DNA of 64,000 nt from an uncultured Bacteroidota bacterium (GTDB lineage: Bacteria; Bacteroidota; Bacteroidia; Chitinophagales; Chitinophagaceae). The notes below the pieces were generated by a model, which saw only the letters and a list, made by a program, of their open reading frames with translations, was not told the origin of the DNA and searched no databases. Positions 41,748-50,372 of the stretch are shown here, one piece after another. The first letter of the stretch is position 1; every line of letters begins with the position of its first letter. The position numbers and the translations under genes were made by a program. The stretch spans positions 19,282-83,281 of the forward strand of contig CAILLK010000125.1 of NCBI GenBank assembly GCA_903835005.1, in the 5' to 3' direction.

Positions 41748-43655
41748 ATGAAAAAACTATTTTACTTGACCCTACTGGGTATGATTGTTTCAGTGGCTTC
41801 TTTTGGCCAGGTTCTTCCTATAGAAGGAATAGCCGGATGTTGCGCAGGTTCCGGAGGGGAACTTATTGACTCTACCTCAGGCGGAACATGGAGCAGCAGC
41901 AATCCTGCTGTGGGAACCGTAAGCTCATTTGGTTATGTTACCGGCATTTCAGCAGGTGTAACCACTATTTCTTACATTGTAGGTACTGCTTATGCAACCT
42001 TAAGTTATACGGTATCTCCTGCACCTGCAGCAGTTACCGGTCCAACAAGTGTTTGCGTAGGTTCAACAATTACCCTTTCAGATATTACTCCGGGCGGAAC
42101 ATGGACCGCTGTAGACCCTTCATATGCTACTATCTCTTCCACAGGTGTAGTAACGGGCATAGCTGCAATTACTACTGCACAGGTTGATTACTCCACTGGC
42201 GTTGGCTGCTCTGTTTATTACAACTTTGCCGTAAACGCAACTCCAACTCCTGCAGCCATTACAGGTTCTACATCAGTTTGCTTAGGGTCTACAATAACCC
42301 TTGCCGATGTAACCACCGGCGGCGTATGGAGCAGCAGCACACCTACCATTGCTACAGTAAGCACTTCAGGTGTAGTCACTGGCCTGTCGACCGGAACTAC
42401 AACTATTTCTTATACCATGACCGGTGTATGCGGTACCGCATCTGCTGTTCATACAGTTACCGTAACATCAACCGTAAGCGCAGGAACAATTTCCGGCCCT
42501 ACAACAGTTGTTGCAGGTTCTAATATTACACTAACCGATGGCGTTACCGGTGGCACATGGACCAGCAGCAATACTGCTGTTGCTACCGTAGGAGCATCCA
42601 CAGGTATTGTTCACGGAGTTGCAGCAGGTTCTGCTACTATTACGTATACAGTTACAGGTTGCGGCGGAACAGCTACTGCTACATACGCAATTACAGTTAC
42701 AGCAGCGCCACCAGTTAATATCATCAGTGGAAATGTGCTCTTTTCTTCAGCATTAGACAGCACCAATCCTATAAAAGTATGGCTGATTGTTTATAACCCA
42801 TCTACCTTGCTGCTTACCGCCGTTGATTCATTCACAACTTCTACCGGTGGCACCAGCGCCTATTACCAGTTTACCACGTCAGCAGTTACAGATTCTTACC
42901 GGGTTAAAGCAGCTTATTTCCCTGCTACATTCAGCAGCACAGGATATATTCCTACTTACTATCCATCAGACTTCTACTGGCATGATGCAACTGCTTTTTA
43001 TCATGTTGATCCGACAACAGATGGCGGCAGGGATATTACCATGGCATATGGTACTGTAACTTCAGGTCCAGGCTTTATTGGCGGCAATGTAACTACCGGC
43101 GCAAACAAAGGCACTACCACTTATGCACCGGCTGTAAATATGCTGGTATTACTGAAGAATGCCTCAGGATCAGTTATTCAGCAGACTTACACAAATTCAA
43201 CAGGCGCTTATTCTTTCAGCTCACTGCCAACCGGCACCTATTCGGTACATCCTGAGGATATCAATTACTTTACTACTGATTATTCAGGTATTATACTCAC
43301 TTCAACTTCAGCTTCGTTTTCTTCAGCAAATTTCGCTCAGCATACCGTTTCCAAAACTATTCTGCCTGCTACTACCGGTGTACAGAATATCACATCTTCT
43401 GTTTCTTCAGTAACTGCCTTCCCTAACCCAACGACCGGCAAACTGAACATTCAGTGGACTGAAACAACCAATGAAAAAGCTACTATCAGCATCAGTGATG
43501 TTACAGGTCGCGAAGTATATACTTCTGCTCTGAACATGACACAGGGTAATGGCCTCAGCCAGATCGACCTTTCCGGCCTGACTAATGGTACTTACCTGAT
43601 TTCTGTCAAATCAGCTACTATCAGCTACAATAATAAAATTGAGCTGGCACACTAA
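41748..43655 (+). CDS. Secreted protein with BIg2-type Ig-like repeats and T9SS sorting domain
   Basis: 635 residues; signal peptide ends at SVASFG. Residues 20-325 hold four bacterial Ig-like (BIg2) repeats, each with a GGTWSSS/T...ATVS..G.VTG...G...ISY core. Residues about 328-550 contain a repeated-beta region: a strand IKVWLIVYNPSTLLLTAVDS, then a CarboxypepD-like element AVNMLVLLKNASGSVIQQTYTNSTGAY. The last 80 residues are a T9SS sorting domain (AFPNPTTGKLNIQW, VTGREVYT, LTNGTYLISVKS, NKIELAH). Thr/Ser/Gly-rich adhesin-like surface protein. Duplicated in tandem with the next gene; the two share promoter motif and terminator type. Confidence 0.88.
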   Translation: MKKLFYLTLLGMIVSVASFGQVLPIEGIAGCCAGSGGELIDSTSGGTWSSSNPAVGTVSSFGYVTGISAGVTTISYIVGTAYATLSYTVSPAPAAVTGPTSVCVGSTITLSDITPGGTWTAVDPSYATISSTGVVTGIAAITTAQVDYSTGVGCSVYYNFAVNATPTPAAITGSTSVCLGSTITLADVTTGGVWSSSTPTIATVSTSGVVTGLSTGTTTISYTMTGVCGTASAVHTVTVTSTVSAGTISGPTTVVAGSNITLTDGVTGGTWTSSNTAVATVGASTGIVHGVAAGSATITYTVTGCGGTATATYAITVTAAPPVNIISGNVLFSSALDSTNPIKVWLIVYNPSTLLLTAVDSFTTSTGGTSAYYQFTTSAVTDSYRVKAAYFPATFSSTGYIPTYYPSDFYWHDATAFYHVDPTTDGGRDITMAYGTVTSGPGFIGGNVTTGANKGTTTYAPAVNMLVLLKNASGSVIQQTYTNSTGAYSFSSLPTGTYSVHPEDINYFTTDYSGIILTSTSASFSSANFAQHTVSKTILPATTGVQNITSSVSSVTAFPNPTTGKLNIQWTETTNEKATISISDVTGREVYTSALNMTQGNGLSQIDLSGLTNGTYLISVKSATISYNNKIELAH

Positions 43656-43680
43656 TACTGAGTTTATATTTTTGAGGATA

Positions 43681-43710
43681 CAAAGGAGGCGGAAACGCCT
43701 CCTTTGTTTT
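43681..43710 (+). terminator. Terminator with GAAA tetraloop
   Basis: CAAAGGAGGCG-GAAA-CGCCTCCTTTG, a perfect 11-bp stem with a GNRA loop, then TTTT. It closes the first Ig-like gene; the second has nearly the same terminator. Confidence 0.92.
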
Positions 43711-43781
43711 GCCGGTAACTGAAAGTTAAATGATTAAAATAGCAGTTTTGCATTAATTTATTTTATTTATTTTGAAGTACT

Positions 43782-43805
43782 AACGTTTTCTATTTTATAC
43801 GCGTC
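43782..43805 (+). promoter_or_regulatory. ECF-sigma-like promoter of the second Ig-like/T9SS protein
   Basis: AAC (43782-43784), 17 bp, CGTC (43802-43805), within TACTAACGTTTT...CGTCTATTA, as at 41637-41660. Confidence 0.5.
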
Positions 43806-43882
43806 TATTATACAGGAGCTTGGAAGACAAAACACCAATCTCAAAAACCAATTATTTTATACCCAGTCTAAAAAACAATTTT

Positions 43883-45766
43883 ATGAAAAAGAACCTTCTA
43901 ATGATTTTGTCAGCGTTGCTGATATCTGTAACGGCTTTCGCCATTCCACCCATTACCGGAACGATAAACGTTTGTGTAGGAGCGAACACCACCCTGGCCG
44001 ATGCCACCCCCGGCGGCGTGTGGACAACGAGCGACCCACTGATTGCAACTGTAGGTGCCAGTACCGGTATAGTATCGGGAGTGGCTGCGGGTGTCGTAGG
44101 TATTACGTACACTGTTGGTACAAGTTCGGTATCAGTCGATTCATTTGTTGTCAGCGCGGCACCTGCCCCCATTGCGGGAGCTACAACCTTGTGCACAGGC
44201 GCGACAACTATTTTAACTGAAAGTACGCCTGGGGGCACATGGATGAGCAGCGACCCTGCAATTGTGATGCCCTATTTTGGCGGCGAAATGAGCGGCGTAT
44301 CGGCCGGAACAGCAATCATAACCTACTACATGGGCGGTGGTTGCATGGTAACAACCACACTTACCGTTGACTTTCTATCTGCAGGCGTTATTACCGGCGA
44401 TACTTTTGTGTGTACAGGATCTACGGCGACCGTTGCAGATGCGGTACCGGGCGGAGTCTGGAGCAGCAGCAACCCTGCTGTTGCCACAGTCTCGGGGTCA
44501 GGTTTTGTTACAGGGCTGTCGGTGGGTTATACCAATATCTCCTACACTGTTACAGGTGCCTGCGGATCTACATCAGTTGTTCAGATGTTCAATGATTTTT
44601 CAACCACTTTTACGGGCACTATCTCGGGGCCTAACAGTGTGGAACTGGGTGGCTATACTTCAGTATGGTCTACAGGCTATGGCGGCACCTGGACGAGCAG
44701 CGACCCTTCAATTGCTTCAATTACGCCATCGGGCACTGTCACCGGTGTATCGTGGGGCACTGTCACCCTTACGTATACGGTGACAGGCTGCACCGGCACG
44801 CTCTATACTACAGCACCTTTTTCGGTATACACCAGCATCTATGGCACTATCAATGTACCCACCCCCTACACAGGTTCTATAAAAGTATGGCTCATCACCT
44901 ACAACCCAGCTACACTCGACCTGGAAGCAAGCGACTCTGCAGATGTTGTGGTTACCGGAGGTACCTCTGTGGCCTACTTCTTCAAGAATGTAGCTCCAGA
45001 TTCAATAAGGATCAAGGCTGCCCTCGATACCTCCTACACAGGTGCTGGTATCATCCCAACGTACCACACCAGCAACTTTTACTGGTACGATGCCACAGTA
45101 CTCAATCATACCGGCACCGCCAACGATTATGGCCAGGATATCAATATGGCTTCCGGAACTATGACAACCGGCCCGGGCTTTATAAGTGGCAATGTAACCG
45201 CAGGTGCCAACAAAGGAACCACTGTAACAGGCCCTGCCAAAAATGTGCATATATGTGTTGTGAATTCAGCAACCAACCAGATCATTCAGCAGACCTATAC
45301 AGACGCAAGCGGCAACTATTCCTTCACGAACCTGCCGGTTGGCCAGACATATTATGTATTCCCTGACTCACTGCATTTTATAACCACTGCCTACACCGGC
45401 ATTTCGCTTACAACGGCGCACCCTTCAATGACAGTTGCCAAGTTCGCCCTGCATACATTATCTAAAACCATCACCCCCATCACCACAGGCATAACCAATG
45501 TAAGTAACACTGGCTCATCATTGATTGCATTCCCCAATCCGACAAAAGGCAAATTGAATATTCAGTGGAATGATGTAGCCGATGAAAAAGGAACCGTGGT
45601 TGTCACCAACATGCTGGGGCAGGAAGTATACACAACTTCACTAACCCTGAACCAGGGCAGTGGTACGAGCCTACTCGACCTTTCTGGATTGGCTAACGGC
45701 GTTTACCTGATCTCTGTAAAATCTGAAACCATCAGTTATCAGAACAAAATAGAGTTGCAGCATTAA
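43883..45766 (+). CDS. Secreted protein with BIg2-type Ig-like repeats and T9SS sorting domain, paralogue
   Basis: 627 residues from the ATG that begins the signal peptide MKKNLLMILSALLISVTAFA; an ATG 21 codons upstream would bury the signal and is less likely. Four Ig-like repeats (GGVWTTSDP...ATVG...G.VSG, and so on) precede the same middle region (GSIKVWLITYNPATLDLEASDS; GPGFISGNVTAGANKGTT) and T9SS domain (AFPNPTKGKLNIQW, NMLGQEVYTTS, LANGVYLISVKS, NKIELQH). It is a clear tandem duplicate of the preceding gene. Probably a surface adhesin or structural filament. Confidence 0.88.
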   Translation: MKKNLLMILSALLISVTAFAIPPITGTINVCVGANTTLADATPGGVWTTSDPLIATVGASTGIVSGVAAGVVGITYTVGTSSVSVDSFVVSAAPAPIAGATTLCTGATTILTESTPGGTWMSSDPAIVMPYFGGEMSGVSAGTAIITYYMGGGCMVTTTLTVDFLSAGVITGDTFVCTGSTATVADAVPGGVWSSSNPAVATVSGSGFVTGLSVGYTNISYTVTGACGSTSVVQMFNDFSTTFTGTISGPNSVELGGYTSVWSTGYGGTWTSSDPSIASITPSGTVTGVSWGTVTLTYTVTGCTGTLYTTAPFSVYTSIYGTINVPTPYTGSIKVWLITYNPATLDLEASDSADVVVTGGTSVAYFFKNVAPDSIRIKAALDTSYTGAGIIPTYHTSNFYWYDATVLNHTGTANDYGQDINMASGTMTTGPGFISGNVTAGANKGTTVTGPAKNVHICVVNSATNQIIQQTYTDASGNYSFTNLPVGQTYYVFPDSLHFITTAYTGISLTTAHPSMTVAKFALHTLSKTITPITTGITNVSNTGSSLIAFPNPTKGKLNIQWNDVADEKGTVVVTNMLGQEVYTTSLTLNQGSGTSLLDLSGLANGVYLISVKSETISYQNKIELQH

Positions 45767-45790
45767 TGATAAAATGAATATTGTTATGGG

Positions 45791-45818
45791 ACAAAAGAGG
45801 CGGAAACGCCTCTTTTGT
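45791..45818 (+). terminator. Terminator with GAAA tetraloop
   Basis: ACAAAAGAGGCG-GAAA-CGCCTCTTTTGT, a perfect 12-bp stem, GNRA loop. Near-duplicate of 43681-43710, retained from the gene duplication. Confidence 0.85.
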
Positions 45819-45912
45819 GATTCTATAACAAATACCATAATCTGACTCTTGCGCAAACATGTGCTCATTGTATTTCGTATATTAAATATTTATAATTTTA
45901 AATATATTCAAT

Positions 45913-47406
45913 TTAAAACTTAAAATGAGAATCGTAAAAACCCCAATCAGTTTTGTTACTTTTCAAGTAAAAATGGTTTGATACCTCAAAGTCTATTTTT
46001 GATCCTGTAACAATATAGCTTAAGTATTTCAACAACCCATAGTAGTAATAATCTTCGTCTGTAATGGGCGACAGTTGAAGGGCTTCCTGAATGGACTGAA
46101 CGCAAGATTTATTGGTTAATACTTTTACAAAATTAAATTCGGCATGGTAAAATATATTGGTTGGAGCGAAAATCAACGCAAAATCAATATGATTCAAAAC
46201 TTCATTTAACTGGCCCGATTTAAAATAAAACATGCCAATATTAAATTCAAGATCGCCAATCAGCCTATTTAAGTTTTCATCTTTAAACTTCTTATTTAAG
46301 TCTACCGAATAACTGTTTTTTAATCGACTGTATCGCTCATCGTCATTATTGAAAATCCTTCCTTCCAGAAGCTCTAATTTTAATTCCGCAATCAATTTTT
46401 GAGGGAGGTCCATCAATATATTACTAAAATCATCCAGAAGATTGCGAGCTTCTTGATATTCCTCCATTGCCAATAATAATTGGAATTTATTTAGTAAAAC
46501 TTCTGGTTTATGATCGCTGCTATTTTTACTTTTTTTATACTTTTCTAATAATTGCAGCGCTTTATTGATTGAGGATAAGGAACCTTCCAAATCGTAAGTA
46601 TAAAACTGCGCTGCACTCATTGCATACCACCCCCTGGGGTCTTCCGGAAATTTCTTAGACAAATAATTGAATACCTTCAATGCCTCATCATCCTGATTGG
46701 AATCTGCTAAAATTTGGGCTTTTGCTATGTAGCAAATAAATACATCATTGTAAAATAAAGTACAGTCTTTAATCAATGTATTTATCCTGTCTAAAGAAGT
46801 CGGACTGCCTTTTAATGTGCTATAAATAAAATTAGCGTAATCTGTCTTTAGAAATGTCCTACCCTCGTCAGTTGTGGGCGTATCTTTAACTCTTAAACTT
46901 TCCAATTCATTTTCAAAATCTTCACCACTCGGATAATCCGCCCAAGGCTTATAAGTAGCTTTACATAAACTGCATAACTCGTTAATTCCATTATAATAAA
47001 CTTCGAGGTAATCAACCCGGTCTATACCATAAAACTTAAGACCGCTTATTTTTTCCTGTTCAGGAAACAATTGATTTTCATAAAACCAATTACTTTTTGT
47101 CCGATCAATATCTTCGACAAAACAAGGAATAATTGCTAAACCATTGGGATTCCCATTATTCATTATTTTAGTGGCGTAATCACATTCCTCTCTAACATAG
47201 GGTGCAGAGCGGGCATTGGAACTATCAATCAAACAAAAGTATTTTGACTCGCATATGTTTTTATGTATCTGGCTAATGAAATTCATACCCTTCTCACCCT
47301 TTCTTTCGTATAAAAACACATCCAAGCCGGCATTGATCAGGCTATAATAAATTCGGAAAGCTATGTAGCTATCTTTTGTGGAATAGCTGATAAATACTTT
47401 ATTCAT
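45913..47406 (-). CDS. TIR domain-TPR protein
   Basis: 497 residues. An N-terminal TIR domain (1-135): KVFISYSTKDSYIAFRIYYSL (box 1), then LDVFLYERKGEKGMNF, CLIDSSNARSAPYVREECDYATK and IIPCFVED. The Glu at 74 in REECDYA occupies the position of the NADase catalytic Glu. Residues about 190-470 are helical TPR-like repeats (CYIAKAQILADSNQDDEALKVFNYL, LLNKFQLLLAMEEYQEARNLLDDF, LEFNIGMFYFKSGQLNEVLNHIDFAL). TIR proteins of this kind degrade NAD+ or make signalling nucleotides in anti-phage defence. It is the last gene of a four-gene AT-rich operon of otherwise unknown proteins. Defence is inference from the domain. Confidence 0.85.
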   Translation of the reverse strand: MNKVFISYSTKDSYIAFRIYYSLINAGLDVFLYERKGEKGMNFISQIHKNICESKYFCLIDSSNARSAPYVREECDYATKIMNNGNPNGLAIIPCFVEDIDRTKSNWFYENQLFPEQEKISGLKFYGIDRVDYLEVYYNGINELCSLCKATYKPWADYPSGEDFENELESLRVKDTPTTDEGRTFLKTDYANFIYSTLKGSPTSLDRINTLIKDCTLFYNDVFICYIAKAQILADSNQDDEALKVFNYLSKKFPEDPRGWYAMSAAQFYTYDLEGSLSSINKALQLLEKYKKSKNSSDHKPEVLLNKFQLLLAMEEYQEARNLLDDFSNILMDLPQKLIAELKLELLEGRIFNNDDERYSRLKNSYSVDLNKKFKDENLNRLIGDLEFNIGMFYFKSGQLNEVLNHIDFALIFAPTNIFYHAEFNFVKVLTNKSCVQSIQEALQLSPITDEDYYYYGLLKYLSYIVTGSKIDFEVSNHFYLKSNKTDWGFYDSHFKF

Positions 47407-47428
47407 TTATTGTCTCATGATAATTATA

Positions 47429-47836
47429 TCAATGTCTAATATTTATTTTACTCCTGTTTATGCTAATTGTATCGTTAAAACTTTTCTGCCATTCATTATT
47501 TTGCCATTCAATGCCAAGATTTGTGGTGCTTATTACTACCAACTTGTTTCCATTTGCACGAATATCACGTGGAAATTTCAATTCGCTCTGACGATATGAT
47601 GCGCTGTATATATCCAAAGGAACGGCAAAAAATTGATCATTTTCTCTTATTTGTTCAAATGCGCAGATTCCATTGATAGTTTGAATAGTTGTATCTCTAC
47701 CATTATTTAATTTATGGATGCAACTCTCTACATATAAACATTGACCATCATTCGGTACCACCTTAATTGTTAGATTTGTTTGACAATGAACATTCAAAAA
47801 ACAGATTAGCAACAATACAGTATAAAAATATTTCAT
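47429..47836 (-). CDS. Small secreted hypothetical protein in the TIR operon
   Basis: 135 residues. Signal peptide (FYTVLLLICFLNVHC, cleavage or lipidation uncertain; the Cys lacks a good lipobox) followed by a beta-rich domain with LTIKVVPNDGQCLYVESC and later FPRDIRANGNKLVVIST. It looks like a small beta-sandwich. It lies between the two-helix protein (6 bp gap) and the TIR gene (22 bp gap), so it is certainly co-transcribed with both. No family recognised. Confidence 0.6.
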   Translation of the reverse strand: MKYFYTVLLLICFLNVHCQTNLTIKVVPNDGQCLYVESCIHKLNNGRDTTIQTINGICAFEQIRENDQFFAVPLDIYSASYRQSELKFPRDIRANGNKLVVISTTNLGIEWQNNEWQKSFNDTISINRSKINIRH

Positions 47837-47842
47837 AAATAA

Positions 47843-48403
47843 TTAAAGGCGAATTAAATATATAGAAATTACCGCAACGCAAAATATTATTAATGTAATA
47901 ATTGTAGCTGATTCGTTTTTTAACAATATAGTTTGGATTGAGGAATTCATCATTAATATAGGTGTTTTCGCGCTATAGCGAAATGAGATAATTTTACTTC
48001 CATACTTTCTTATGTGTAGTGCTACCTTTCCTTTAGGCTGCAACTGATGGAAATAATAACTAAATGTCCCTCCTAGCTTGGTAGCTAAATCGGTAACATC
48101 ATTTCCTGTATGACTATCCTCATCAAATATTGGTTGAATTATGATTATTGAATCAGAATTATTATTTGCATTCCCATAAATTTTCACATTTTCAAATTTT
48201 TTATCATATTTAATATTATTAAATGTATAAATCAGGTCATAAATATTATCACTGATCTTCTTTTCACTTATTGAATATTCAATAATGGGTAATTTAATAG
48301 TCCTATCAACTATATGAACAATACCCCATCCAATTATTCCAAATATTAAAGTAATAATAAAAGGAAATTTATCGTTACTAAGGATTTCAATTATTTTTTT
48401 CAT
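47843..48403 (-). CDS. Hypothetical two-transmembrane protein in the TIR operon
   Basis: 186 residues: transmembrane helix at about 13-31 (FPFIITLIFGIIGWGIVHIV), an external or periplasmic beta-rich middle (IIEYSISEKKISDNIYDLIYTFNN...FRYSAKTPILM), and a C-terminal helix (TIITLIIFCVAVISIYLI). The orientation would place the middle outside the cytosol. Third gene of four counted from the TIR end, spaced by 6 and 22 bp. No family recognised; it may be the membrane part of a TIR-coupled system. Confidence 0.6.
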   Translation of the reverse strand: MKKIIEILSNDKFPFIITLIFGIIGWGIVHIVDRTIKLPIIEYSISEKKISDNIYDLIYTFNNIKYDKKFENVKIYGNANNNSDSIIIIQPIFDEDSHTGNDVTDLATKLGGTFSYYFHQLQPKGKVALHIRKYGSKIISFRYSAKTPILMMNSSIQTILLKNESATIITLIIFCVAVISIYLIRL

Positions 48404-48425
48404 TTTATCAATTGGAACATTATTC

Positions 48426-49544
48426 TCAATTTTTCGGCAAATAAGTCGGAGTCTCTACTGACGGTTTGACATCAACATAGCGTATTTCAGATAGAATATT
48501 ACTCCATACAATTGGCTTTTTATCCTTAATATATCTAAACAGTGCTGCATAGTGCGAAGTATTCAGGATAGCTGTATAAACTGGCTTATTAAAATCCAAC
48601 AGCAGATTGAATTTATTTTTCATAGCATCATTGGCCGCAGTCACGGCAATTACCTTCTCTTTTTCAGTTTCAATTTTTTCTCTTAGGGTCTTAAGCTTAC
48701 TAACATCATTATTCAAAACATCCTCGCCTTTTTTTAGTGTATAATCATTCATTGCCTTCGTACGCATTTTATTGTATTTTATAAGATCAGACTCTATATT
48801 AGTGATCCAAAAATGGTAATACGGCGTGCCATGAAACTCAATATTTCTGTTTTTTATGCTAAACGAGATATTTTCATCAGTTAAGACCCATGATGCAAAA
48901 GTATATTGCTTTAAAATCCTATCAATCTGAGAAGCCGCCTGCTGGCTGCTTGCACGAGATGGCTTCCGTTCATTCAAGCCTAAGGGAGTATCATAATTAA
49001 AAGTTGGTAATTCCCAATGTGTTTTGGTATCCATCAGTGCCATATCTGCCTGCAAAATCCGCATGCCTAATAATGTATTTTGGAAGCTAGAGTGGTAAAC
49101 AATATCAAAATGATCGCTGTCACTTTTAGGGCCAAATAAAGAAACGCAAGAGTTGTAATCGTTATCAGCATATTTAATTATGGGTATTAATTGCCAGTCC
49201 GGGATACTGGCATATACAGTATCATAATTATTGATTATCCTCAGCCTTTGTCCGTCTAGCTTATACCGCATGTAATCAATTCTCAGATTGGACGCAACAT
49301 AGAAATCAGAAGCAGGCGTAGCAATAGCATGAAACGCGACTCCCCCAACTCTGGATACAAAACTCAATTCCCCCAGCATTGCAGCCCCCGACATTCTTAC
49401 TGTTAATGGTGCGCTGGCAGTATGAATAAATGCGTGGTACTTTCCTCCAAAACTCCAGCTCCTGCCAGGTTGGGCAAATAAGTTGAAACTAACTAATATC
49501 AGCAAAATAAATGCTTGTGCCGTTTTGAAAATATTGTTTTTCAT
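48426..49544 (-). CDS. Secreted hypothetical protein, first gene of the TIR operon
   Basis: 372 residues; signal peptide ILLILVSFNLFAQ. Residues about 27-260 are beta-rich with YHAFIHTASAPLTVRMSGAAMLGE and ASNLRIDYMRYKLDGQRLRIIN; a charged coiled-coil stretch (about 265-315, LKTLREKIETEKEKVIAV) precedes a short C-terminal part. No recognised family. It heads the operon and has its own -7 element and an operator-like palindrome upstream. Whether this exported protein works with the cytosolic TIR protein is unknown; shared transcription is the only evidence. Confidence 0.6.
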   Translation of the reverse strand: MKNNIFKTAQAFILLILVSFNLFAQPGRSWSFGGKYHAFIHTASAPLTVRMSGAAMLGELSFVSRVGGVAFHAIATPASDFYVASNLRIDYMRYKLDGQRLRIINNYDTVYASIPDWQLIPIIKYADNDYNSCVSLFGPKSDSDHFDIVYHSSFQNTLLGMRILQADMALMDTKTHWELPTFNYDTPLGLNERKPSRASSQQAASQIDRILKQYTFASWVLTDENISFSIKNRNIEFHGTPYYHFWITNIESDLIKYNKMRTKAMNDYTLKKGEDVLNNDVSKLKTLREKIETEKEKVIAVTAANDAMKNKFNLLLDFNKPVYTAILNTSHYAALFRYIKDKKPIVWSNILSEIRYVDVKPSVETPTYLPKN

Positions 49545-49601
49545 TTTGCTTTAAGTTTTGAGTAAACACAAAAAACGTGGTTGTTGTTTATTTTCCGATA
49601 T

Positions 49602-49609
49602 CAAAACTA
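49602..49609 (-). promoter_or_regulatory. -7 promoter element of the TIR operon
   Basis: TAGTTTTG on the minus strand, a perfect TAnnTTTG, 57 bp before the ATG of the first gene. The palindrome at 49627-49654 covers where the -33 box should be. Confidence 0.5.
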
Positions 49610-49626
49610 CAGTTACTTTAAAGCAA

Positions 49627-49654
49627 AAAAAATAGTCATTAATGACTATTTTTT
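49627..49654. promoter_or_regulatory. Perfect 28-nt palindrome over the -33 region of the TIR operon
   Basis: Arms AAAAAATAGTCATT and its exact complement meet without a loop. On the minus strand it lies about 17-45 bp upstream of the -7 box, a good place for a repressor or activator. Being symmetric with A/T ends, it could also act as a weak bidirectional terminator. Confidence 0.6.
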
Positions 49655-49856
49655 ACTCGGATTTTTTTTTGTATAGAGGGGCATTTCTAAAATTTAATTG
49701 AAGTAATTTGCAATTCCTAATCGTTAGAACCGCTTCAAACTGGAAAACCCTGGAATTAATAATTTCCAAATTCCCAATTCCAAATTCCGTTTTTTCCTAT
49801 TATTTCCCTATCTTCGCCGCTCGAAAAAATCTATTTATTTAAAACTTTTGATGCAA

Positions 49857-50129
49857 ATGTCTCATTTTACAGCTGAAAAGAAGGCCAATATTTTTAAAAC
49901 CTATGGCGGCAGCGCCACTAACACAGGCAGTATAGAAGCGCAGATCGCTATGCTCACTGAGCGGATCAATCATATCTCCGCACACCTGAAGAGTAACAAG
50001 AAAGACTTCTCATCCAACCGCGGACTGATGTCAATGGTAGGCCGCAGAAAACGCTTACTCACTTATCTCAGCCACAACAACCTCGAATCATATCGCGGGT
50101 TGCTCGAAAAGCTTGGTTTACGTAAATAA
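49857..50129 (+). CDS. rpsO: 30S ribosomal protein S15
   Basis: 90 residues from the third candidate start (MSHFTAEKK); upstream in-frame TTG and ATG would add two or three residues, but S15 proteins normally begin this way. Typical sequence: GSATNTGSIEAQIAMLTERINHISAHLKSNKKDFSSNRGLMSMVGRRKRLLTYL. It binds the 16S rRNA three-way junction early in 30S assembly. It is followed by a terminator and then pnp, the order conserved in many bacteria. A -7-like TATCTTCG lies at 49809-49816. Confidence 0.96.
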   Translation: MSHFTAEKKANIFKTYGGSATNTGSIEAQIAMLTERINHISAHLKSNKKDFSSNRGLMSMVGRRKRLLTYLSHNNLESYRGLLEKLGLRK

Positions 50130-50145
50130 GCACAACCTCATAGCC

Positions 50146-50178
50146 ATTCCCAACTGTTAAGGTTGGGAATTGTTTTTT
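50146..50178 (+). terminator. Terminator of rpsO
   Basis: ATTCCCAAC-TGTTAAG-GTTGGGAAT, a perfect 9-bp stem, then TGTTTTTT, 17 bp after the rpsO stop. Confidence 0.9.
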
Positions 50179-50181
50179 AAA

Positions 50182-50345
50182 AAGTCGTAAGTTATCAGTC
50201 ATAGGTCGTAAGTCTGCGATAAAATAGCATAATAAAAATGCTAAGTAAATATTTGCCCTTACTTCATTTATCTGCTTTCTACAGGTTCAGAACCATAATG
50301 TCCCTTAAAAGGAATGATGACTAACTACTTACGACTTACGACTAA
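50182..50345. repeat. Inverted AGTCGTAAGT repeats between rpsO and pnp
   Basis: AGTCGTAAGT (50183-50192) and GGTCGTAAGT (about 50214-50223) face ACTTACGACTTACGACT (50327-50343). The arms could pair over about 130 nt. Related words occur at 25620 and 36405, so this is a dispersed filler sequence; a regulatory role for pnp is not shown. Confidence 0.55.
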
Positions 50346-50372
50346 ATTAACCGATGACTAAATTAATGATGT

